Below are positions 1-8,013 of a stretch of DNA of 10,741 nucleotides, piece after piece (positions within the stretch are counted from its first letter, which is position 1; every line of letters begins with the position of its first letter). The position numbers were made by a program, and so were the translations under genes. The notes under the pieces were generated by a model. It was not told where the DNA came from, made no database searches, and was given only the letters and a program-made list of their open reading frames with translations. This DNA is from Saccoglossus kowalevskii (taxonomy: Eukaryota > Hemichordata > Enteropneusta > Harrimaniidae). The stretch spans positions 77,231 to 87,971 of the forward strand of contig NW_003140835.1 in NCBI RefSeq assembly GCF_000003605.2, written 5' to 3'.

Positions 1-121
1 ATGCGTTTGCATTCGCACCCTGTTTGCAAGAATAAATCGTTGGCGAGAACAATGATGCACGTGAACAAAAGTGGTATAAATCCTATTATATTTACACACT
101 GTCACCAATCAAGTGGCATAG

Positions 122-170
122 GTACGATTGACTGTACGATTGACCTACTGATAGATTGACCTACTGATAG
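122..170. repeat. Compound short tandem repeat
   Basis: Two 12-base copies beginning GTACGATTGAC (122-133 and 134-145, last base differing) run into two exact 16-base copies of GATTGACCTACTGATA (138-153, 154-169). It lies downstream of exon 6, in the next intron or 3' flank of the pentraxin gene. Confidence 0.8.
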
Positions 171-254
171 ATGTCATTAAAACAGCGCATTGTTGACATC
201 CGCGAACAGTAACCATAGAGATGTCATGTACCTTGGATGATACAACTACTGTAC

Positions 255-3200
255 CTAAGTAATATAAATCGACTTACGACATGACTCTGGTATAACTGCT
301 GGTGAAGTCGTCACGTCTGTCAAGTGACTTGACTTGAAATATGGCCACCATACAGAATCGCCACAAATAGTGTTACAAGATTTATCAAATAACTCCTAAG
401 AAAAAAACACCATGGATAATGTGGTTAGAACAAAGTTTCGCACTCGTATTGCTATTTCAGCAACGTCGGTGTGTGATGGTATATCATATGTCGAATTGGC
501 TTCAATCAAATGCGTAAGTTCTTGTACAGAAAATACACTCGGTAGCCTGTCACCTACCATCGTCACGTAGAACACACTTTCATTTGTTTGATAGTGGCTG
601 GACAATCAACTCGCGAGTTCGTATATTTAGATGTTACTTAATTGATTATGTAGTCATGGTTTGATTCTATCCGTCGCAGATGAACCAACTTTGTGAGTAT
701 AAAAGCAGATTTTGTCAATGTGCTAAAAAAGTTTTAGTGTAAAATGAATCACTCCTCAATTGTCTTTGTTACTAGAGAGCTGGTCTGAATATTGTAACCC
801 CATACATGTACTTACTAGAACATTTCAATAGCTTCAATTGACCTAATTCGTGATATTGTCGATAGCGAGAGAACCGCGCGTCTTGCGTCTCATTTTCTCC
901 TGCCGTCGCTTCGACTGTTCCAACTGCCATTGTTATACATAGATCATGGCAGCAGTGGAGGCGATCGGCGAGGAATTTAAAGAATGAAACACTATTTGAA
1001 GGACAAAACACAGTCGAGCGGTTCTCTCGCTCCGTGAATTCTCGGCGGACATTTGCGTCAGAAATGAGTTGATCTATGGTTCGTTATTAGACCCCAACTA
1101 ATCCGATTGATTATGACGTTACGGTATTCCATTGGTCTAGCTGAGGTTCATGAAACATTACTTACTTGGATTTCGTTGCTCTTTTTCTTCTCTGTCCACA
1201 TATTGAAATCAGTGACCTCTCCGACAAACGATGACTGTTCTACAAATCCACCCCCGACTGTACTCTGTTTCTGTCCAATTATAAGGCTACCGCCCCCATG
1301 TATGACATTCCCGGCTGACAGTAACCTACCAGAATATGCTTTAGCATCTTTAAAATACTGATGAGCGCCACCACGAGATTCTCAAGACACGCATACGTGG
1401 TGCCAATCAGCGCCCAGTAAATTATGACGAGAGTTTTTTCCTTGTTCGTTACGTATCCACATCTGTAGGGAATTGATTCGTTCCACCACGATGCTTCCCT
1501 CAGTGTCCCCGTCAGTGAAGTAACTGAGGATTGTTGCGTCTGTGTGAGCAGGGTCAGTGACTTTCATCCACCAGCACATTGTAAACGCTGTCAGATCTGG
1601 AATGGTTTTGTCCAATCTGACATGACTTGTAGGGTCTGAGAAGACCCACGACTTATCCTTGAACTCTGCGTCATGGCATCGCCTTTGGACGTCAAGAGCT
1701 ACAAGAAATGCAATCATGATAGCGTAATTAATTAATTATATCGTGAATGAATGATTGAACGAACGAATGAACGAATGAATGAATGAATGAATGAATGAAT
1801 GAATGAATGAATGAATTTACTTACTTCTTAATATATCCGAATTTGATGTTGGTACATTATGTAAATTATGTAAAGTCAGCGCTGACCACCAGAATACATC
1901 ACCACAACCTCTGTTAAGACTGTCCATAGCAAGCGCCTACGATGAAGGAGAAAACCGGTAAATGAGTATAAAATGTATCCAGAGTTATGGGTAATGAGGG
2001 GGAGACCAGGATTGTCATGGCACGGTGGGATAGTGTACAAATCCTCTGCAGTCGCTGGCTTGTTGTATATATCTGGTAGCGTTGCTTATGTGTGGGCTTC
2101 GAATAAGAAGACAACGTTCAACACCATCTATGTGGTGAAGCCCATTGACGGCGCTGAACGTGACAATGCATGTAACGTAACTCACTGTGATGACGCATGC
2201 GTTGTGGATTACGGAAAAAGATCCTGGGGCAAGCGCACTGCATACACAATATGCTATTAACCTTTAACAAGTTTATGACGTAGACATATCTCATGAATAT
2301 TATTTGAAACTGAAATTGTTAATAGAAAACATTTAGTATGAAACGCCGGAATCATGTATATTCGGTCTATTGTGGTTATTTGAAGACTGTAAACGCTTTC
2401 TATCATGCTAAACTGATCACCAAATTACAATCAATCTAAATGAGCTACGGCAAGCCGCAATAGGTCTCGATTGTATACAGCGCCACCAGTGGCTGTTCCC
2501 GGCTCCATGCCTCTAGTATGTGCAAGGATACACCGCGATTTCGTCGCATGATACCACGCCCAAATATATCTGACTTCTGACCAACTCTTCCTTTCAATGC
2601 CAAATTTTCCGTATCTGATTTCAAACCTAACATTCAAATCTGTTTCTTGCCTAACTTACCAGGTCTGTGTCATGCCTAACTTTGCATATTATCATTTCCT
2701 CTAACAATATTCTTGTCTTGTATTTAACTTTTCATATCTGATATCCTTTCTGACTTTCCTTGTCCGGTACCTCGCCTAACGTTTCATATCTAACACTACC
2801 TATCTGCTATAATCGCACCTAAATTTCTATGTGTAGTATATCGCTCTTACCTCCACTCCTATCGCATTTACATTTACTACAGTAACCAGGTCTTACCTCC
2901 ACCTGTTCGTGGGATAAAGCTTTACTAAATACATTCACAGCAGCGAGCTGGCCATGATAGGCAGTATTCGTCGTGAATCCACCACCACGCCGTGTTTGCT
3001 TTTGGCCAAGGACCAATACACCATCACCAGCCAATGTCTGTTCAGCAGCCAATCCATTGAAACCATACCGCTCATTACCATCTTTGTACACCTAAAACAA
3101 GGAATGAATGGCAATGTCAATGTACCATAATTGACTAATCTATTCTCGTGTTATTTAAATATACCATATCGGGAGAACATGTTTGAATATTGACCTACCG

Positions 3201-4945
3201 AATAGTCACCATCCTCGGACTTCCATATGGCGCACACTTGGTGCCACAGACCGTAGTTGGCTGCAATCTCGGTGTAGTTGCCATCCTGGCCGTTTATAGC
3301 CGTACGAATGTTTCCTGGGTTCTCAACCTCAAACGTGTCATCATCGGAAGCGAAATAACTAACCATAGTGCCAACGTTACTGTCATCTTCGGTTTTCATC
3401 CAGAAACAAACTGTAAATTCCGTGGTATCGGCAAAGCTGGTTTGCATCTTAGCATAGTTCGATGTGTCGAAACTAAGCGTTTTGTTTTCCAGAGGTCCCC
3501 CGATACACTCTTCGCCATAGTGTGGTAAACTGTTATAATATTCTGTAGATGAAATTTTTTTTAGATTTATCTTTAACAATGTCATTATTAGATTATGGAT
3601 ATGCTGTGATACCAGTTAAACTTTTTTAAATGAAATAATATTTGTTAATGTTGACGTAGCACAATTGCGACATGGAAATGCAATAAGGCTGTGGACAAAA
3701 CACACAGCGCCGCTCACAATGATTATACGCCACAATATCGTGCTCAAATCATCTAATTGATGATGTCACAACATCGTATACAAGATATACAATAGTTCGT
3801 ATAGTTAATTCCATGTACGTGTTAAACGTGCTTCCAATTTACGGCTATGGTGTACCTGTATGTGGACATTAAAACTATATTGAATATATTTAATGTACTC
3901 GATAGTGAAAGGCTATTTACCTTCACATTATTTAGAACTTCGTTAGCCACATAAGCCGCCCCAACACACACTACTATGCAAAAGTTACGCCCGTTCAAAG
4001 TTTACTTAAAGTGTTAAAACTTGAAATCCAACGTAATCATAATGGCGTACACCAAGTTTTCATTGCTACTAAAGCTGTGATACTATATAGGAATTTGAAT
4101 TTCTGGCCAAATAGCTGAAAAAACAGCTATGTGTCAACAAGGTTTCATCGAACCATATGGTGTATTTCAATCCCAAATTTGAATCGAATCAAAACGAATA
4201 AATAAATATTTGATTGTATTTGACCTAGGTGCCGCGTTACGTTAAAAATTACATTTTCAGAAAAAAATGATTACTACTCAATCATTTTGATTTAATGTAA
4301 AAAAGAAAATATTATTATTTTCCTTTTTTAGAGGTGGAATCCTACTCATTATAAAATATCCAGCATTATCAATAAATCATTTTTAGAGAAGATGACATTT
4401 TCGTTACGACATTCGAATAATGAACTCGGCTACAACTACATCATTTGTTACTACCTAAAATATACCGGGAAACTAACATATGATTTGGAACATAATCTAA
4501 TACAATTAAAGAACTTCAATAATTTGTAGCACTGTGACATTTATAATGGTAAAGTACCACTATAAAGATAATGCTCCATAACGCACCCATCTTTACACAG
4601 CTTATGTAATTGTTAAAGCTAATACTAGGATTTGGATAAAATTAATACAACAGGATTAATAACTAAAAGACACGGCTACTGAAGCGCAGGAGTAACTAAG
4701 TATATCTCATACAGACACATGAAAAGGGTGTAACGTGCCACCAGTTTATCTACACACCCCAAATGCCAAAATACGAAAAAAAAAAAGTTATTTTCAATGC
4801 CAGACGCTGATGTCGGAAAATTCTTACAATGAGTGCATTCCTTCCGAGCTAAAATTGAACAAAATGTTGACTTACCGACCCTGGTTGTTGATGACAACGC
4901 TACGAGTGTGGCAAAAATTGCCAACAAACAGACAGAGTAGTCCAT
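255..4945 (-). CDS. Secreted tandem pentraxin-domain protein, with an in-frame TGA in domain 2
   Basis: Spliced gene, rebuilt as join(4876-4945, 3199-3542, 2897-3091, 1825-1936, 1166-1698, 278-395). A signal peptide is followed by two pentraxin-like lectin domains (about residues 24-240 and 241-457, counting the TGA as one residue). Both domains show FTxCxW, WHxVC, GQKQ, GGGF and a CGDxxWW end motif, and the paired cysteines of the fold (C69/C127 in domain 1) are present. NxT sequons lie at residues 43 and 112. Pentraxins are secreted, often oligomeric, pattern-recognition lectins; this role is inferred from the family. The TGA at 1382-1384 would end translation after 345 residues. Without it the frame runs to a TAG at 255-257 (about 464 residues), or splices on from the donor at 277. 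It could be a functional gene with a sequencing error, a null allele or a young pseudogene. The gene identity is firm, the 3' end is not. Confidence 0.88.
278..395 (-). CDS. Exon 6: end of pentraxin domain 2
   Basis: Follows a strong acceptor, a T-rich run ending CTTAG (AG at 396-397), in phase 0. It encodes ELFDKSCNTICGDSVWWPYF, then a Ser/Thr/Pro-rich tail ending SPAVIPESC. It aligns with exon 4 around CGDxxWW, so it closes domain 2. It ends in phase 1 at a GTAAGT donor (272-277), as exon 4 does. Two readings are possible: splicing continues to a further exon or domain outside the window, or translation runs on unspliced for seven codons to a TAG at 255-257. No AATAAA or ATTAAA follows on the minus strand before base 1, which mildly favours splicing. 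Confidence 0.84.
816..930 (-). CDS. Possible unrelated first exon nested in intron 5
   Basis: Starts with an ATG in good context (ACAATGG) in the CpG-rich patch and stays open to a consensus GTAAGT donor (810-815), ending in phase 1. It encodes 38 residues, starting MAVGTVEATAGENETQDARF and ending in QYHELGQLKLLKCS. I do not recognise the protein. Good start context, CpG-rich surroundings and a strong donor are what a first exon would show, but no second exon can be identified, so it may be a chance frame or an old duplicated promoter fragment. Confidence 0.2.
865..1030. repeat. Perfect 13-base inverted repeat, 140-base spacer
   Basis: GCGAGAGAACCGC at 865-877 is the exact reverse complement of GCGGTTCTCTCGC at 1018-1030. 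The arms flank the ATG of the possible nested exon. This could be a duplicated regulatory site in opposite orientation or the end of a small element; flanks match only partly. Confidence 0.6.
1166..1698 (-). CDS. Exon 5: most of pentraxin domain 2, interrupted by TGA
   Basis: The acceptor is TTTCTTGTAG (AG at 1699-1700), entered in phase 1. The donor GTAAGT is at 1160-1165 in phase 0, the same place in the domain as the exon 3 donor. Before the TGA: RRCHDAEFKDKSWVFSD, FTMCWWMK, LSYFTDGDTEG and WHHVCVS. After it, in the same frame: ESRGGAHQYFKDAKAYSG, GGGSLIIGQKQSTVGGGF, and SFVGEVTDFNMW. Domain 2 lacks the intron that splits domain 1 before VYKDG, so this exon covers the equivalent of exons 2 plus 3. 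Replacing the TGA by one Trp codon would complete the pentraxin signature; nothing else in the exon looks decayed. Confidence 0.9.
1382..1384 (-). other. In-frame TGA replacing the signature tryptophan
   Basis: Minus-strand TGA between WHHVCVS and ESRGGAHQYF. The pentraxin signature H-x-C-x-[ST]-W-x-[ST] would read HVCVSWES if this codon were TGG, so a single G-to-A change (C-to-T on the plus strand) explains it. It lies 216 coding bases before the exon 5 donor, so a normally spliced transcript would be a predicted target of nonsense-mediated decay. Confidence 0.9.
1744..1816. repeat. (GAAT)n microsatellite filling intron 4
   Basis: About 73 bases of GAAT units, imperfect at the left (GAAC and GATT variants) and pure at the right. 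It makes up more than half of the 126-base intron between exons 4 and 5 and ends 8 bases from the exon 4 donor at 1824. Length variation would change this small intron directly. Confidence 0.93.
1825..1936 (-). CDS. Exon 4: end of pentraxin domain 1 and linker
   Basis: This short exon was found by phase and by similarity to exon 6. The acceptor is TTCATCGTAG (AG at 1937-1938) and the donor GTAAGT is at 1819-1824. It enters in phase 0 and leaves in phase 1, exactly what exons 3 and 5 need. It encodes 37 residues (204-240): ALAMDSLNRGCGDVFWWSAL, then a Leu/Asn/His/Ser-rich linker. The CGDVFWW block corresponds to the GNVxxW closing strand of pentraxin domains and is mirrored by CGDSVWW in exon 6. 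A GAAT microsatellite begins a few bases past its donor. Confidence 0.86.
1937..2896 (-). other. Intron 3, with a degenerate tandem repeat
   Basis: 960-base intron between exons 3 and 4. About 2590-2800 holds diverged repeats at roughly 50-75 base spacing, each like GCCTAAC followed by TTTCATATCTGA (near 2599, 2674, 2722 and 2776). The open frames at 1973-2260 on the plus strand and 2431-2637 on the minus strand look non-coding. A duplicate of the exon 3 donor lies at 2845-2856. Confidence 0.7.
2897..3091 (-). CDS. Exon 3: C-terminal strands of pentraxin domain 1
   Basis: The acceptor is TTTTAG just above 3091; the donor GTAAGA occupies plus-strand 2891-2896. The exon is 65 codons, phase 0 at both ends (residues 139-203). 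It opens with VYKDGNERYG, the usual pentraxin strand after the signature. It continues with LVLGQKQTRRGGGF and YHGQLAAVNVFSKALSHEQV. In classical pentraxins the GQxQ stretch reads GQEQD and its Glu and Asp bind calcium; here it is GQKQT, so those acidic ligands are missing. A second copy of the donor sequence lies 46 bases further downstream (2845-2850) and could serve as an alternative donor. Confidence 0.92.
3199..3542 (-). CDS. Exon 2: first two thirds of pentraxin domain 1
   Basis: It begins after the acceptor ctacag (plus strand 3543-3548) in phase 1 and ends in phase 0 at a GTAGGT donor (3193-3198). It carries residues 24-138: EECIGG near the start, FTVCFWMK with the first fold cysteine (C69), WHQVCAIWKSEDG with the second (C127), and sequons NKT (43) and NYT (112). 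The pentraxin signature H-x-C-x-[ST]-W-x-[ST] is only partly kept here: QVCAIWKS has Gln for His and Ile for Ser/Thr, but the Trp and final Ser remain. The 344-base length plus one carried base gives 115 whole codons. Confidence 0.92.
3543..4875 (-). other. Intron 1
   Basis: 1333-base first intron separating the signal peptide from domain 1. It is AT-rich with no open frame or recognisable element. A small hairpin is visible at 4264-4288: AAAATGATT, a 7-base loop, then AATCATTTT. First introns often carry regulatory sites, but none can be named here. Confidence 0.75.
4876..4945 (-). CDS. Exon 1: start codon and signal peptide
   Basis: Encodes 23 residues, MDYSVCLLAIFATLVALSST then TRV, plus one base of the next codon. 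The short N-terminus, hydrophobic core (VCLLAIFATLVAL) and small residues after it make a typical secretory signal peptide, with cleavage likely near residues 18-21. The ATG has a good context (GCCATGG) and lies about 50 bases downstream of a TATA box. The exon ends in phase 1 at a consensus GTAAGT donor (plus-strand acttac, 4870-4875). Its phase matches the acceptor of exon 2, giving a Glu codon across the junction. Confidence 0.88.
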
Positions 4946-4993
4946 GGCTTACCGAGGTGTATATGCTACCACTGTATGATGCGTTAGTCAGCC

Positions 4994-5001
4994 ATATATA
5001 A
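4994..5001 (-). promoter_or_regulatory. TATA box of the pentraxin gene
   Basis: Minus strand reads TATATATG about 50 bases upstream of the ATG at 4945. With the usual 25-30 base spacing, transcription would start near 4965-4970 and give a 5' leader of about 20-25 bases. A short leader with a TATA box suits an inducible secreted protein, but this is inferred from position and sequence only. Confidence 0.55.
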
Positions 5002-5019
5002 CACAGTTGTAGGTGGCTT

Positions 5020-5028
5020 TTCCAGGAA
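5020..5028. promoter_or_regulatory. STAT-like palindrome upstream of the TATA box
   Basis: TTCCAGGAA fits the STAT/GAS consensus TTCNNNGAA and lies about 20 bases upstream of the TATA box. A GTAAAC forkhead-like core follows immediately on the plus strand (5029-5034). Mammalian C-reactive protein is induced through STAT3, so the placement is suggestive, but such 9-mers also arise by chance. Confidence 0.3.
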
Positions 5029-5054
5029 GTAAACCCACCCCGATACAGACTCAC

Positions 5055-7470
5055 AATCTAATGACTATGTTTTACGGCAGTTGCGCTATGCTAGTGGCTT
5101 TCCCCAGGGGTGGGATTATTAGTACATGTATCAGCCAAATACTAACACGCCGATGACAATGAGAGTTAATTAGTTGAAATTATCCGATATGTTTAGATGC
5201 AAACCGTAAGAGAAATATTTCCATTGTAAATTAACAGATGTTCTCACTACATATTAGGATGCATGATTATGTTGTTATTATGTAATAGTTTATATTTTAA
5301 AAATAAATCGATTGAAAATACGCATCAGAATATTCAGAAACAATTTTATGGATATTCGTGCGATAATCGTTAGAATAATATATTCAATTATTTGTTGTTT
5401 TTGTGACAGAACTGTCATCAACATACATCATTATTAGTTTACAAGTTACTTTTGACGCAAGTTTGTTTATAATATAATAAGTATCGATATCTGTTGATCA
5501 ATAATATAATTTTAACAAAGATTATATCTATATATGCATGAAATACATCGGTTACTATGAAGAGCGATAGTTTTAAGAGATAAGGTCCAATAATAACTTT
5601 TGAAGGATGGCGATAGATTGTCTAACTAGGTAATTCTGCAATGTTGGGAACGCACCAAAGAAGCAAAGTCGCTATTTAGCGTACATTGCGGCCAGATAAA
5701 AACTGGCACTCAATTTTGCACATGGGTGACACAACGATCTCTGTCGGTTAATATAGGTGCAAAATCACTGGAAAATGTCAGTAAATGCTTCTGTAACAAT
5801 AACATTAAAAAAGTCAAGTGTAACCCGAGTTGTGCTCTGCGATGAAACGTAACGTTACAGTTTGCGTACATTTATCACTGTGACACGAACATAGTGAATT
5901 ATAACATCATCTCCTTGTCAAACCCCTACACAGAAATAGAGACTAGAATTATGGGTGACTACCAAGTAACTGCAAGTTTCAAACTGGGGGAGGAGGTTCT
6001 TTTATGCTATTTTATTAATGATTTAGTGGGGTGGATTTTGTCTTTATAACTACCTTTCTTGCTCTTTGACATACCTTAACGGCGAGATCGTGTGATATTG
6101 ATTTAAATTTGCACGTTTTTCTTGTTAAGTAAGAATTTCTATCGTAACTAGCGTTATATATTGTATATATATATATATCCTCATGTCAAAACGTCAATCT
6201 GCATGGATGGACCAATCAGCTTGCCGGGATTTTGGTTACGTCGACCACCCCATCTGCCCGAACCGCTTCGCATCGCAGAAAGAAGACAATGAAGTGGCCG
6301 TTGGATTAGTGTGCTAGTTATCTACATGTCCATTCAATTATGGGTGACTTTCATTCCCAGATAATCTGGGTTAACACGTTATTTTTGTTTGCGTTCAGCT
6401 CCCTTAATCCCATGAACGCTTTGACAAATGTTGTTCACATATAGCCTAGCCCTACGTAATATTACCACTAAACCCCCGTGCACTGGTAATGCAAACATTA
6501 GACATAAATAAATAAGAATTACGTCGTATAATTTATTAATAACCCATGTATATTATGGATATCATTACATAATACAATACAAATTCCATATTTTGACAAA
6601 TGAGGTAATTAATTGAACAGATGTGCACTCTCTATTAAAGAGTGATCAACATATGTGTTACTGCGCATGCACACATTATGACGGCACACCGATTAAACGT
6701 ATGTATAATGTCACCATTTGTCTATGATTTGAAATGGTCGATGGGTTTCAATTTAAGTTTAAGAGTACGTCACACATTATGTAGTCTCGTTCGCTTCCAC
6801 TAAAGTCGCGCTAAATTCGTCCTCCACATATTCAACTATCGGCAATGATCGTTGCGCCACGCATGTGCAAAATTTACGGCAGTAAACACGATTTTTGTAG
6901 AACCCAATTAGTATATTGTTGCATGTTAATGATGGGGCTGTTAAGAAACACCAATTGCACAGTAAGTGCATAACAATCACAGTAGCAATAGACAAGCATT
7001 TGGTGTATCTGAAATACAGAATTCTTTCAAGAACAAATATATCATTACCGCTACAGTGTGGTGTTCAGTGAAGTAGAATACAGTAAAGGATCGCGATTCA
7101 GCCTACAACAATGGCGGATTTGTAGAAATAAAACGTGGACATAATCGTGATATATTATAAAACAAAAGTAAATTCAATCGTGAATTCGTTACTGGAATGA
7201 ACATAAAGGCGGTGAATACAACTCCTGCTGAACTATTTGTTCGTCGCCTACACCTAAATACCACAGATATTGAATAATATGATGCAGGTATTTTTTGAAT
7301 AACAACGGTGTCAACGATATGTGATGGTATCAATGCTAAAAATATGATATTAATATTTAAAAAACATTTACAGCTCTGATAGCGTAGATTGTTTAGTATT
7401 TTACCATTGTTTATGAGCTGTGTTTTAAACTCACAGCGTTAACGCTCAGACATTTGATGGTATTGAATTT
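5055..7470. other. AT-rich intergenic region, no gene recognised
   Basis: No frame with protein-like composition or a family motif. Visible items are a (TA)n run at 6164-6178, a 9-base inverted repeat ATTTTGCAC/GTGCAAAAT (5713-5721 and 5757-5765), and two exact copies of a 14-mer (5947-5960, 6336-6349). A slightly GC-richer patch at about 6200-6310 contains a CCAAT box (ACCAATCAG). Open frames at 6777-6995 and 7103-7333 on the minus strand look like chance. Confidence 0.6.
6164..6178. repeat. Short (TA)n run
   Basis: Fifteen bases of alternating T and A in AT-rich intergenic DNA. Likely a polymorphic microsatellite. Confidence 0.85.
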
Positions 7471-7473
7471 ATA

Positions 7474-7764
7474 TCATATTTCTAAAATGACTCCCCGACT
7501 CTTCGGTGGAACATATTTTTGAAATGTGATTCCTATAATTTTAAGGTTTGCTATGCAATGATGAACAGAATTGAAATGAAGTGGTATGGTTAGATAGTGT
7601 TTCAGAGTAAGAATAGTTGAACGGCGTTGTAGCAGCCTAGTCTTACGTTTATTTCCTGTTTCGCCGATGTATCTAATGTTACGAAAATCCCACTGAGTGA
7701 TGTATATTACGTTGGAAGTGATACACAGGTAATATGATGATTGATTTTGTATGTAGTATTTTTA
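7474..7764 (-). pseudogene. GIY-YIG endonuclease fragment of the Penelope-like element
   Basis: Open for about 96 codons. It contains ITSNVIYI (the GIY strand, ending at 7699) and IRYIGETGNKRKTRL (YIG at 7663-7671), followed by a HFNSVHH block and IANLKIIGI. This order is that of the C-terminal GIY-YIG nuclease of Penelope-like elements, which nicks DNA for target-primed reverse transcription. The catalytic Arg of the YIG helix appears kept in KTRL. The position usually held by His (LxxHRS) reads LQRRST, and the frame ends at TGA (7474-7476) before the conserved C-terminal Glu region is convincingly reached, so it is probably inactive. Confidence 0.83.
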
Positions 7765-8013
7765 CTGGCCAAACCACTGCTAAAAGTATTTCAAGAGATA
7801 AGATGTATGTAACACAGCGTTTGACAAGTAATACATCCTTTAATAGCATCGCCTACATTTGAACAACGTTAGTAGTACTAGATTTAAAGACGTTAGGTTA
7901 AGTTTTGTGTGGCGACGTTGGTTTATAATGTGCCCTGGGTAACCTCGCACCTTAAAATAGTCAGTAAAATCTGACACGTGTTTTCGTAGTCCTTTTTCTT
8001 GGAGAAAATACGA

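Larger units (their letters stand above)
396..1165 (-). other. Intron 5, with a CpG-rich core
   Basis: 770-base intron inside the domain 2 coding region, with GTAAGT donor and CTTAG acceptor. Most of it is AT-rich, but about 845-1050 is clearly richer in CpG and GC than its surroundings and holds a perfect 13-base inverted repeat and a small open frame, listed separately. Confidence 0.75.

Noticed and set aside
255-277. Intron from the GTAAGT at 277 to the CTTAG at 255
   Set aside because: It would be only 23 bases, too short for an animal spliceosomal intron.
396-605. 69-codon minus-strand frame running up to exon 6
   Set aside because: It ends at the TAG of the exon 6 acceptor and has no protein-like content; it is intron sequence.
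1382-1384. Selenocysteine reading of the TGA
   Set aside because: The family has Trp here, no selenoprotein precedent is known to me in pentraxins, and I recognised no SECIS-like element downstream.
1973-2260. 95-codon plus-strand open frame in intron 3
   Set aside because: No recognisable motif, no splice or promoter context, and it lies inside an intron of the minus-strand gene.
3190-3528. 112-codon plus-strand open frame
   Set aside because: It is the antisense of pentraxin exon 2, whose minus-strand frame is clearly the coding one.
5951-6049. Short plus-strand frame starting MGDYQVTASFKLGEEVLLCY
   Set aside because: It faintly recalls the start of MRG15/MSL3 chromo-barrel proteins, but the conserved residues do not continue and no matching donor is seen.
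6777-6995. 72-codon minus-strand frame rich in Cys
   Set aside because: No motif, no exon signals, composition expected of AT-rich non-coding DNA.
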